Below, piece by piece: positions 10,137 through 18,296 of a stretch of DNA of 18,318 nucleotides; within the stretch, counting starts at the first letter, position 1, and the number at the start of each line of letters is the position of its first letter. Under the pieces are notes generated by a model. That model was given only the letters and a program-made list of their open reading frames with translations, had not been told where the DNA came from and ran no database searches. Source of the stretch: Ectocarpus siliculosus (taxonomy: Eukaryota; Sar; Phaeophyceae; Ectocarpales; Ectocarpaceae); contig FN649743.1 of the NCBI GenBank assembly GCA_000310025.1, positions 505,682 through 523,999 of the forward strand. The letters run 5' to 3'. The position numbers and the translations under genes were made by a program.

Positions 10137-10251
10137 TCCTCCCCAACTCGTCTCTTCTTCTTGTACGAAAAGACGTACTGTTGTAGTACACAAGTGCAAC
10201 CGCTGAGAGTGCCGTAGTACACCAACCACACTCCTTCGCCTAGATGGATAC

Positions 10252-10334
10252 TGTTAAGGAGGACCCGATTCGCAGGGTATCCGTCGATTGACTTTTACCA
10301 GAATCGGTACACCTTCGCACATGGCGTCAGCGGC
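10252..10334 (+). repeat. 83-bp direct repeat, copy 1
   Basis: The segment from TGTTAAGGAGGACC to GCGTCAGCGGC recurs 277 bp downstream with a single difference (C at 10320, T at 10597). It is followed directly by AGGATACTGGTTCGAATCTCC, which contains a perfect pol III B box, GGTTCGAATC. The end TGGCGTCAGCGG resembles an A box but lies only about ten bases before the B box. Confidence 0.9.
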
Positions 10335-10528
10335 AGGATACTGGTTCGAATCTCCTTGGGTGCACATTTTTTCTCCTGACTTGGACATTTCCCATGGACA
10401 CAATGTGTGTCAGTCCTGAGAACACCTCTTGGAATCGATCCTATAAAGAACCTTGTGACACTTCCATCGAATTACCCGTCCTGGCCACAAGAGGTTCCCA
10501 GTTGAGGGTAAATTCTGTGGGTGGAGAG
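10335..10528. other. 194-bp spacer between the 83-bp repeats
   Basis: The spacer has no open frame of note. It starts with a B-box-like GGTTCGAATC (10343-10352) and has a T run (10368-10373). The arrangement, repeat-194 bp-repeat, could be a miniature terminal-repeat element, a tandem pair of SINEs, or a local duplication of 277 bp truncated on the right. Confidence 0.5.
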
Positions 10529-10611
10529 TGTTAAGGAGGACCCGATTCGCAGGGTATCCGTCGATTGACTTTTACCAGAATCGGTACACCTTCGCATATG
10601 GCGTCAGCGGC
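10529..10611 (+). repeat. 83-bp direct repeat, copy 2
   Basis: This is 82 of 83 bases identical to the segment at 10252-10334. Identity stops abruptly at both ends: the preceding base differs, and the following sequence is TACAATAACC rather than AGGATACTGG. The near identity implies a recent duplication or selection on the pair. Confidence 0.9.
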
Positions 10612-11934
10612 TACAATAACCCCGCTCGAAATTCGGCCCACACCTACCAAACTGAACGCGGGCGTAGCTAGTTTCGCTAACGCGTGGAGGAAGGCTGGCC
10701 TTTAATATTCAAACAACAACCGAAAAAAAATGCTCCTTTTCTTCACGGCAACGACCAATTCTTCAATATTCCATAACGGGTTCGTTCCTCACCGAAAAGG
10801 TGTTGAGCTCCTTTGGCCCAATAGTTCATGCACGCCCTGTTTTCATGGCGCAATCATCAACGACCTCGGCCTCGTGTAGAATATCATACATGCACGTCAA
10901 TGGTGATGACTGCGCCATCCTTACAAATTTTAGGGGATATCACAACAAGCTATAATAGTGCCAACGTCAAAAACATCAGCGGGACAAGCGCAAACGCTGC
11001 CTGCTGACCGCTGCAGAATATACTCTCACTTCTCCCTCCACGCCGTGATGACGCGCAAACACACAAACGGAAGGGCAGACCATCTGCGAATGTCTACCAG
11101 TTTGAATCACACAAAAATCGATCGTAATTTGCTGGCTGTTTTCTCTTCGGTGTATTCAAACGTCCGGCCGCCCGACCCTTTTCACAGCCTCCAAACCTCG
11201 CCCGAAAGTGCCTCCACCCCGGCGACAACCGCAAATATGACCCGCGTTTGGCACGTCAGCCTTCTGCGTCCGAAATAAAACTAATCAACATTATGATTCA
11301 AATCTCAGCTTCGATCTGGACGAAGCCCGAAAGCAAGAATACAATACACGAAAGAAAACATGACGAAAAAGGGGAGCGTTCCCAAGATTTTTCAACTTCG
11401 AGATCGAAACGTAAACGTCCTACTTCTTTGCTCCAACAGCACAGTCTAACAATAATAGATCACAACACACGAGTGCGAATGCACAGCTGTTTTCAACGAG
11501 CCCCACATGTGCCAAAATCGCAGGCTTCCCGATGAAAGGCAAGTGCGAGGTGCAGCCCAAAGAGTTGGCGAAAGCCTCTCATACCACGCCCTAGCGGGTG
11601 ACCGTAGGCCCGCGAAGCCCCGTACCCACGGAACAATAATTCCGACAAAATGCAAAATGACCGCAAGACGTCGAGGTTCAACGTATCCCCGACCAAACTT
11701 AATTTTCAACTCCGCAACTACTCCTCCTGTCGTTTTGTACACCTTTCAACCATCGAGACGTTGCCAACAACTCGCGAACGGCTGCCAACGCAGGCTTTAC
11801 TGCAACTCGCGGAACAGGCACCCGCTGTCAACACACAGGCTAACTAACCTGGCTGGGGCAGTCAGCGCAAGACGGCGGCAGCAGAACATGCCTGCGTAAG
11901 TCTTCCTTGTCTATGTTCAACTCTTCCCATCCCT
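10612..11934. other. Intergenic region downstream of the hydrolase gene
   Basis: No gene is recognised. An imperfect inverted repeat sits at 10846-10918. Three overlapping plus-strand open stretches (10958-11278, 11248-11535, 11507-11899) cover almost 1 kb in different frames but match nothing I know. The 3' UTR of the hydrolase gene (minus strand, stop codon at 11937-11935) must lie in the upper part. Confidence 0.4.
10846..10918. repeat. Imperfect inverted repeat with 15-base arms
   Basis: ATGGCGCAATCATCA and TGATGACTGCGCCAT form 15-base arms with one mismatch around a loop of about 43 bases. The motif CATGCACG also appears as a direct repeat near the left arm and in the loop. It could form a stem-loop or mark the end of a small element; no function is evident. 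Confidence 0.5.
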
Positions 11935-12081
11935 TCAACCCTCGGCTTCCTCCGCGGCAGCCGCCGCCGCCATCTGAGCCACGGCATCTTGAGTGGCGGC
12001 GTAGGCGGCATCAGCGGCGGCGGGGTCGACGTCCACCCCGCACAAACGCAAGAGCTCCGCGTTAAAGCCTCGAGGGTTGTC
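11935..12081 (-). CDS. Hydrolase terminal exon
   Basis: The acceptor is CGACATTGCAG|GACAAC. It encodes 48 residues then TGA. It begins with the Asp that completes HX4D, followed by NPRGFNAELLRLC, the terminal helix of the fold. It ends in an Ala-rich, acidic tail (AAAAAAEEAEG) not typical of the animal family members. Confidence 0.88.
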   Translation of the reverse strand, partial: DNPRGFNAELLRLCGVDVDPAAADAAYAATQDAVAQMAAAAAAEEAEG

Positions 12082-14388
12082 CTGCAATGTCGAACGGTAG
12101 TTGGGTAACAGATGGGGGGGGGATACGAGCGCTGATTCGGTCGCTGTGGACAGATGTAGGAGGGTGGGTGGAAGGTGTCCAGGAGGGCGAGGGTGTTCTT
12201 GCAGCACAACTGAAGTGCATGGTCGTGATGTTCACAGGAGTAGTGCCAAGTGTGTCTACAATCCCCCCGGGGACGTCACATGCCCGGTTTCCGTCGCAAA
12301 AATGGAGAACGGGGGTAGAAGGCAGTCGAGCGGTGCAATATCCCGATGATCCGGAACACGATGTAATGCAATTGGGGGACGTTACAAGACACGCTGCAAG
12401 CAACATTCCACTGCTCTACATGCAGGGTTTAACAAGAACGAAAAGCATGCATGCATGCATCCGTGTAGAGATTATCTCTCACAAAAGAGCCGCATCCATA
12501 ACGTCTCTCTATACAGGACGATTCCCTCTTTTCGTCGCGTTGTCGTCGACGACGCCGTACGTACGACTTACATAGGCTCCTTCCCCGAAGCCGGCGTGGC
12601 CGAGGGGTCATGTCCCAAAGCAAGTCGAGGGGGGAAAGCTAAGTCCGTTATAGTCAAGAGGGCAAGCAGGTTTTCCCCTTTGGTGCTTGCTTGGGCAAGG
12701 AGAGTCGGTCCAGAATGGGAGTGGGCAGGGTGGTGCCACAAGAGCTACGCCCGCCCCCCAACTTTCGGCGGCACGTAAAAGACCCGTGTATATCCACCAG
12801 CGGTCTCCTGAGTGCCCGAAGTTATCATGACGCTGCTAAGGATCGGTTGTTCCCGCGCTTTGACCGAGTCCGCATGGATCGATCCTATGATTCTTCCTAT
12901 GCTTGTTTTATCCACAACGTACAAGGGTGGGCTCACGAGAGCATACTTTGGCATCAAAAGGGGTCACATCCAACATTTTAAGCTCGACAAAGCCGACTGG
13001 CACCTGTGACGTTGCCCAAGCTATCTAGAACAGCCCACACGGCGTGCATGTTTGATCTCGAAGAGCCCAGCGAACCACCGCGACAAAAAACGTACAAATA
13101 TTTACTTCCGCCAATTTGTCCTAGACCCAAATATATGGATAAGAGATGGATTTATTGTGTTAATATTAAGAAAATAATAAATAAAACATGCGGTATTACA
13201 TACGGATAAGAGATGGGTATATTGTGTTAATATAGAGAAAATGGTAAATAAAACATGCGGCATGAATTACGGCAATCTTATTTTCCTGGCTCGCCGCATG
13301 CTCCTCACCAAGAAAAGCTGGTGCCCCGCATTCGGCACGGTAGTGATGGTAATCTCCTGCCCTGACCCCCCGTCCGCCCGCGCGCTCTCCAGGAGTTCTT
13401 GAGGTGCCTGATGGTCAAAAAAGATAATAAAAAAAAAAAAATACCGACCACCACCACCACCACCGGACGAACAAGACGGGTGATGATGATGATGATGATG
13501 ATGACGATGATGCAGATAGATGCACATGTCGCGCCGCGACACTTGCGGTTGTGGGCGGGCTTGCCGGTGAGCAGAGTCTTCTGGCTAGAAAGGAGCGGCC
13601 GTTGTCTAGGCGCGACTACTCCGTTGCCGGGAGACTAAAATACACGCTTTTTTGACGTCGTTCCGCACCGGTGTATTCTGCCAGCAGCCCCCGTTGTCAT
13701 CGCCCCCCGCGACACTCTCCCCTAACTGCTAGCTACCTCGTCGCCCGCTTCGCATCAGGAGGACGCCGCGGTCCAATCAAGTACCAAGGCCTCACCGATA
13801 CGTTGATCGATTGACGGCTTTCCCAAACGATGGAGAAGAGGAAAACGGCAATTTGTTCAAGGCCATTTCCGAAACACGATCGACACACACAGCCTCACGG
13901 ATATGTAGGATCGATTATCGACGGTTTTTTCACAAAACCATGATAAAGGGGGTAAAAGCAACGGGCTCAACGAGGCCATCTTCGAGACACCATATCCACA
14001 AGCACTGACGCCGACGCGGGCGGATACCTCACTCACGAGAATCGGTTCCAGCCACATATGTAGAACGCACGACGGCGGAATACGTACACACGTACCACCA
14101 TAGCGCTTCGGCTTCGAAAAAAAAAAAAATAGAAAAACACTGCTGTTGGTGTAGTAGACGGTACAGTACACGGTCGGAGGGTTTAACTAACTACAACTCA
14201 CGGTGGAGTTCATCCAGTCCCTGTCGCCGAACATGAAGTGCACCGGCACCGACGGGTCTAGCTTGGGGAGGCGGTGCTTGAGGGGGGAGTGGGCCCACGC
14301 CCCCGGCTTGAGGACGCGGCTGAGCGCTCGCTCCCCGCTGCCGTGGGTAGCCGCCAAGTTGTGGTACAGGTAGTCGCCAAGCGCTCGC
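11935..14388 (-). CDS. CGI-58 (ABHD4/ABHD5)-family alpha/beta-hydrolase, 3' exons only
   Basis: These are the last three exons of a gene whose 5' part is not in the window. Exons 14388-14202, 13407-13309 and 11935-12081 give 143 residues and end at TGA. Phases match: the first exon starts with the last base of a codon and the other junctions are phase 0. Diagnostic blocks are ALGDYLYHNLAATHGSGE, FGDRDWMN (the acid-residue loop before the cap end) and NAGHQLFL|DNPRGF, which holds the catalytic His and the HX4D acyltransferase motif of this family. CGI-58 proteins act on or near lipid droplets and membranes, and have been linked to lysophosphatidate acylation, phospholipase activity and activation of triacylglycerol lipase. 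The nucleophile region is not visible, so activity cannot be judged. An Ala/Glu-rich tail ends the protein. Family assignment is firm; ABHD4 versus ABHD5 is not. Confidence 0.85.
12590..12640 (+). repeat. tRNA-like head (possible SINE fragment)
   Basis: GCCGGCGTGGCCGAGGGG near 12592-12609 matches the acceptor and D-arm start of Ser/Leu-type tRNAs, including an A box TGGCCGAGGGG. No matching B box or acceptor 3' strand follows, so a functional tRNA is excluded. A SINE remnant is possible. A further stretch near 12770 (GGCGGCACGTAAAAGACCC) might be its body, but this is weak. Confidence 0.35.
13137..13270. repeat. Tandem duplication of a 67-bp AT-rich unit
   Basis: Two adjacent units start with GGATAAGAGATGG (13137-13203 and 13204-13270) and differ at about 10 of 67 positions. 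Both contain TTGTGTTAATAT, AAATAAAACATGCGG and no indels. It lies in the last hydrolase intron. Confidence 0.85.
13309..13407 (-). CDS. Hydrolase exon with catalytic histidine
   Basis: The acceptor is GACCATCAG|GCACCT, after a T-rich tract that includes a T run of 12 or more. The donor is TTG|GTGAGG at 13308. It encodes 33 codons, APQELLESARADGG and then strand EITITTVPNAGHQLFL. The His of NAGH is the expected charge-relay residue and also the first residue of HX4D. Confidence 0.88.
13408..14201 (-). other. Hydrolase intron with microsatellites (794 bp)
   Basis: GTGAGTT at 14201 to ATCAG at 13408. Just upstream of the acceptor on the minus strand lie a T run, a GGT repeat (13447-13463 as CCA on plus) and an ATC repeat (13481-13512 as GAT on plus). 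It also contains a diverged tandem repeat at 13789-13994. No exon is seen. Confidence 0.75.
13789..13994. repeat. Diverged tandem repeat, unit about 103 bp
   Basis: Two units begin GCCTCACCGATA (13789) and GCCTCACGGATA (13892). Each continues through a GATCGATT core, a CGACGG/GACGGC motif, a purine-rich middle, and an AAGGCCAT / GAGGCCAT block followed by TTCGAGACAC or TTCCGAAACAC. Alignment by eye needs small gaps, so the copies are old. Confidence 0.45.
14202..14388 (-). CDS. Hydrolase exon (cap domain end to acid loop)
   Basis: The acceptor is CTCCACAACAG|G and the donor is ACC|GTGAGTT at 14201-14200. It encodes 62 full codons after one base completing the previous codon. It contains the DYLYHNLAA helix with SGE, typical of CGI-58 cap regions, the KPGAWAHSPL segment and the beta strand PVHFMFGDRDWMN. 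The preceding exon should end two bases into a codon, and no such exon is present between here and the LINE. Confidence 0.85.
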
Positions 14389-14513
14389 CTGTTGTGGAGG
14401 TTTGGCGGAGGCGTTCGTGCGCACGTAGGGGTAGTGATGAGGGACGGGGTGGGGGTGTAACTGTCATGAAAATGCTGCCGCAGTCTGTATAGACCATTGA
14501 AGCGCGGGCGGGT

Positions 14514-14652
14514 TGGGGGGGGGCGTACTCTTATGTTTTGCATGCCTCAGCGGTTAGACCGTTGACTACGCGTCCTCGAGGGGGTAGGGGGGGCGTACTC
14601 ATTTGTTGCTTGCCTTAGTCATTTGACCATTGACCACGCGTCCCTTTCGAGA
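14514..14652. repeat. Tandem duplication of the LINE 3' end, unit about 70 bp
   Basis: In the minus (LINE) orientation two units each run from CGAG...GGACGCGT through GTCAAnGGTC to GAGTACGCCCCCC. On the plus strand CGTACTC occurs at 14524-14530 and again at 14594-14600. The upstream unit holds the LINE stop codon; the distal one carries a similar but diverged frame end. Repeated 3' tails are common in LINEs and can help priming. Confidence 0.7.
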
Positions 14653-14847
14653 CGGAGCACCGTTCCTACACCTACTAGAGACACCACCAACATTTGGGAG
14701 CTCTTTACGTTTCTGCCACAAACTCCATAAAAATTTCTTGCACATCTTATCCCCGTCCTCTAGGGCCTCTTGTGCCCACCATCTATCCCCAATTATCGCG
14801 ATCGTTTTTTCGCTGTTGTCTAATTTACCAACACTTGTCCATGTCAC
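14599..14847 (-). pseudogene. LINE C-terminal extension in a shifted frame
   Basis: About 80 codons, ending at TGA. It includes IGDRWW and a KKFLWSLWQKRKE helix, and reads as the C-terminal end of the LINE protein after the CCHC motif. It overlaps the preceding segment by about 20 bases, so a one-base shift there separates them. Assignment rests on position, orientation and continuity of style, not on a strong motif. Confidence 0.6.
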
Positions 14848-16096
14848 ACCCTCTCTGTCTCATTTCCTCCTCGAGATCCTCTCTTTCCTTCCTGTACAAC
14901 TCACACTCCCCAACTATGTGGGGTCTACTCTCCTCCGATTTGCCACATGGACATGTGTGTCTATCCTCCTCTTCCTCTCTCCTACGGCTGGTATACCTCT
15001 TCCTCCGTTCTGGCAAGTCCAGATCGCCTACTCGAAATTGCAATTTCAGCTTTTTCGCATAGTCCATGGGGCCGTCCAAGTACTTCTTCATCCCTATCCC
15101 TTCTTTCAACTTCCCGTATATCTCCAAGTGGTCTTCGTTTCGTACCTTCTTCCGAAGGGTTGCCTCCTCCCTACTCTCTAGCATCTCCTTGACTTTCGTC
15201 TTGAACCCCCCGAACCCTTCCGTGTCCAACGTCTCCTCCTCGTCTCCTATCTCCTTCCAAAACTTCTCTACCACCTTGTCCCATCTGATTCCCTTCTTCC
15301 CTGGAGTCGCTTTTCCCCAAGCTGCCTCGTCAACCATGGCTGGTAGTCTATCGTCCGACATTCTACTTACCTTGTACTGCCAATTCAACTTCTGCATGTC
15401 TCTCTTTGTTTTAAGAGAGTACATTCCCAATTCTGCTCTCAATACAGTGTTGCTCGTTGTACTTAAACATCCTAGTATTTTCTTGGCCGCTGCCATCTGC
15501 ACCGTTTCCAGCTGCTTGACGGCCTTTTCGTTACCTTCCCATATCTCTCCTGCATACTCTAGCTTAGGTACAATCACATTCAAGAGAATACACCTCTTAA
15601 TCCTAGTGTCTAGGTGTGGGTCCGTAAGGATCTCGTCCATCTTGCCTATCTGAGCTTTACTCTTCCCAATCAACTTCGCTATGTGTGCGTCCCATGAGCA
15701 CTCCTTCGAAATCTCTACTCCTAGGTACGTATACTTGTCTACTACCGGTAGTTCTTCCTCCCCCCATTTCCATTTGAATTCTACGGGATTTTTCTTATCT
15801 TCGTTACAGACCACTACTGCGCATTTTCCTCCGTTCGCCGACAGTCTCCATTTTCGGGTGTATCCTACCGCCGCATCTATTTGTTCTTGCAACCCTTCTG
15901 GTGTTTCGGATACCCCCACGAAATCATCTGCAAACATCAGTCCGGACACACTCTTTCCCTCTACTTGGACTCCCTGTCTTACTGCTTCAACCGCCCTTAT
16001 CAAATCGTTGATGTAAATCTTAAAAAGAGTGGGTGACATCGTACAGCCCTGTGCGACTCCTTGGAGTATATCCACGTACTTCGAAATTTCCCCCAT
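14825..16096 (-). pseudogene. LINE reverse transcriptase, catalytic core and C terminus
   Basis: This continues the RT after the frameshift; the frame is already open upstream of the first Met. It contains QGVAQGCTMSPTLF (motif B), FADD (residues 55-58, the catalytic motif C), the WRLSANGGKCAV block, the YLGVEIS thumb region, and near the end CPCGKSEESRPHIVGEC, a C-terminal CCHC-type motif of LINEs. It stops at TAA (14825-14827), while the family-like continuation is in another frame. Confidence 0.88.
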
Positions 16097-17379
16097 CCAA
16101 CATCACCGCACTTCTTGTGCATTCTGTCATCTTTTTCAACATCCTCCACATTTCCCCCCGGATGCCGATGTTCCCACATCTTTTTCCACAATCCATTGCG
16201 CCATACGGTGTCGTAGGCTTTTTGTATATCGAGGAAGAAACAGTATGTCGTACGCCCGGCGTCTTTCCTACCTTGGATGATTTTACTCAACGTATATACA
16301 TGGTCTACACAACTACGATCTGGTCTAAATCCAGCTTGTCCTTCGCTGATCTTTTGTTTCCCCTCCAACATGGCTCCCATTCTATTGTCTATCATCTTGC
16401 CAAACAGTTTCCCCACTGTGCTCAACAGGGTTATCCCTCTATAATTCCCCGGGTCAGCTTTATCCCCCTTTTTGAACAGGTTCACGACTACTCCTTCTCT
16501 CCATCTCTTCGGCGCGTACTCGTGTTTCCATATCCAGTTGAATATCCGGACCAACATGTTAATCATCTCCTCCCCCCCCTGTTTCAAAAGCTCGTTCACA
16601 ATTCCATCAGCCCCTGCCGCTTTTCTATTCTTGAGTTTCGCTACGCAGTCCTCTACCTCTTCTCGTGTGAACTCTCCCTGCAACCCGTCTACATCACTAC
16701 GTTCCCTCTGAGATATTTCAACGTTTTCCTCTGCCCACGAGTTGATTTCCTTCTCAAACTCCGAGTCGAAGTTGTCGTTGGTGGTGGGTGTCCCAAGTTT
16801 GCGGTAGTGCTCTACTAGTACTTCCCTCTTTCCTTTAGAACTGCTTACCATCTTACCCTCGGCAGATCTTAGTGTCGTTATTTCCGTGTCTCCCCCTCTT
16901 TTGTTGCCCACTATCCCTTGAATTCCTACCCACATTTGCTTCATCCCCCCCTCAAAATCTTCGTTAGTCTTTTGGACTACTTCCTCCCACAACCCTTTCT
17001 TCTTCTTCACGACCAACTCCTTCACCCTCTTTCTACTTTCAACATACTCCTTCCATCCTGCATCTGTTTTCCCTGCCGCATATTTTGCGTGTGACTCTCT
17101 ACGTACTCGAATTGCTTGCTTGATTTCTTCGTCCCACCACTTCACTGCTCTCTTACAAACTATCAACTTTCTACCTAGAACTCTGCTTGCTGTTGTGTTT
17201 ACCAGCTCTTCCCACCCTTCTATGATTCTAGACCCGGCCTGGTCCCGGCCTTCGGCATCCTTCGGTGTACCCATTGCCTCCATCAACTCCGAGAGTTTCT
17301 TGTCGTTTATAGCCATCTCTTCTTGGAACTCTACCCTCGTTTCTTCTACTTCTAGCTTATCTATTCTCCATCTGTACAT
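16000..17379 (-). pseudogene. LINE reverse transcriptase, N-terminal part
   Basis: The linker (to about residue 235) is Lys/Glu-rich and probably helical. Reverse transcriptase blocks follow: KNRKAAGADG (250-259), WREGVVVNLFKKGDKADPGNYR, EGQAGFRPDRSC (346-357) and motif A FFLDIQKAYDTVWR with the catalytic Asp at 384. From about residue 408 the frame is wrong: at 16154-16159 a run of six G (minus strand) carries an indel, and the true continuation is in the frame of the next segment. Residues after about 408 are therefore not native. Confidence 0.88.
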
Positions 17380-17392
17380 TTTCCTGCGTCGC

Positions 17393-18229
17393 CTACTCTG
17401 TATGACTCTTCTGTTGTAGGGCTGTCCACACCAACGCGTGGTCTGTAGTGCCTACATCCGTTGTGCATACTCGTACTTCCGTCTTTTTCCCCCCATTCTC
17501 TACGACTATATAGTCAAGGATGGAGCGTTCTCCTTTTTTGAAACATTGCCTAGTCAATTCCGGTTCTGTCTTTCGGACTCTACCGTTCAACACCTTCATC
17601 TCGCTACTGTCAAGGAACCTCAGCATTTCTTCCCCGTTTTTGTTCGTGGCTCCCTCCCCGTATTGCCCTATGGTTCCGTGTGGGTTCGTGGTTCGCCCGA
17701 TTCTTGAATTGAAGTCCCCAACTAGAACTACTTCTCCCTTTCTCTTGAAGTTTTGTACATCCGCTGCTACCTCCTCGAAACCTATCCTGATGTCTTTCAC
17801 CATATTCTTCGACTCTGGTGGCATATATACATTTCCTACGAACAAGTCCTTTCTTCCCCGTTCCCCTGGTACCCTTATCCACATGCTTTCGTTGAATTTG
17901 GTGTCGCTGATCACCTCAATTATGTCGCACATGTGCTCCTTGACAAAGAATCCAACTCCCCCCTCCCCTCTACTCTTGATTTTCTGTCCTCTCCTCATTT
18001 TACCTACCCATGTGTAGCTTCCCACTTCTTTTCCTATTTCTCCCCCGTCCTTCTCCCACGACGCTTGGACTCCCACTATGTCCAGGTCTTTTTCGGCCGC
18101 TTGCTCGGCAATTTCGAGTCTTTTACGCTCATCTGTGGCAAATCCGCATACATTCCAAGACCCTATTCTGATTTCCTTACTCCTACTTTCTACTTTCCTG
18201 TGCCTTTCAGGATTCCTTTTGTCCCTCAT
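17393..18229 (-). pseudogene. LINE endonuclease segment (APE/EEP fold)
   Basis: 278 codons. Motifs in order are GSWNVCGF (N26), VQASW (55-58), YMPP (135-138), GDFN (D172, N174), RSILDYIVV (D239) and TTDH (D263, H264). These are the metal-binding and catalytic blocks of apurinic-type LINE endonucleases, which nick target DNA to prime reverse transcription. The second block normally reads QE(T/S)(H/W) with a metal-binding Glu; here it is Ala (GCG, codon at 18064-18062). The frame ends at TAG about 30 codons early relative to the continuation in the next frame, indicating a one-base shift near 17400. Confidence 0.85.
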
Positions 18230-18296
18230 TTGCCTTCCCTTCTGCCTTATCCTATCGCTGCCCCCCCCTTCTCCTACTTTGGCTTGCTTTCCCAGA

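Larger units (their letters stand above)
12082..13308 (-). other. Hydrolase last intron (1.2 kb)
   Basis: GTGAGG at 13308 to TTGCAG at 12082. It contains a tRNA-like head near 12590, a short hairpin GCAAGCA/TGCTTGC near 12664-12692, a GCATGCATGCATGC run near 12446, and a 67-bp tandem duplication near its 5' end. No coding exon is recognised inside. Confidence 0.75.
14514..18296 (-). mobile_element. LINE (APE-type non-LTR retrotransposon), frameshifted
   Basis: On the minus strand the element reads endonuclease, then reverse transcriptase, then a C-terminal cysteine/histidine motif. This is the standard order of APE-type LINE pol proteins. The 3' end near 14514 is set by a C-rich tail and an adjacent repeat of the tail. 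The 5' end is not fixed, because the window stops in a G run. Codon use is A/G-rich, unlike the GC-rich host exons. Three frameshifts (about 17400, 16154-16159, about 14840) break the polyprotein, so this copy is probably inactive unless they are sequencing errors. I cannot assign the clade. It lies in the same orientation as the hydrolase gene. Confidence 0.88.

Noticed and set aside
10252-10611. LTR retrotransposon with 83-bp LTRs
   Set aside because: The spacer is only 194 bp with no coding capacity, the repeat ends in GGC rather than CA, and TGGTTCGAATC after copy 1 is a B box in sense rather than a convincing primer-binding site. Kept only as an unclassified repeat pair.
13447-13512. CCA and GAT repeats as a CRISPR or satellite array
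   Set aside because: Plain trinucleotide microsatellites in an intron, with no spacer structure.
14630-16818. Plus-strand ORFs opposite the LINE
   Set aside because: Ser/Pro/Leu-rich mirror frames of the LINE coding strand with no motif of their own.
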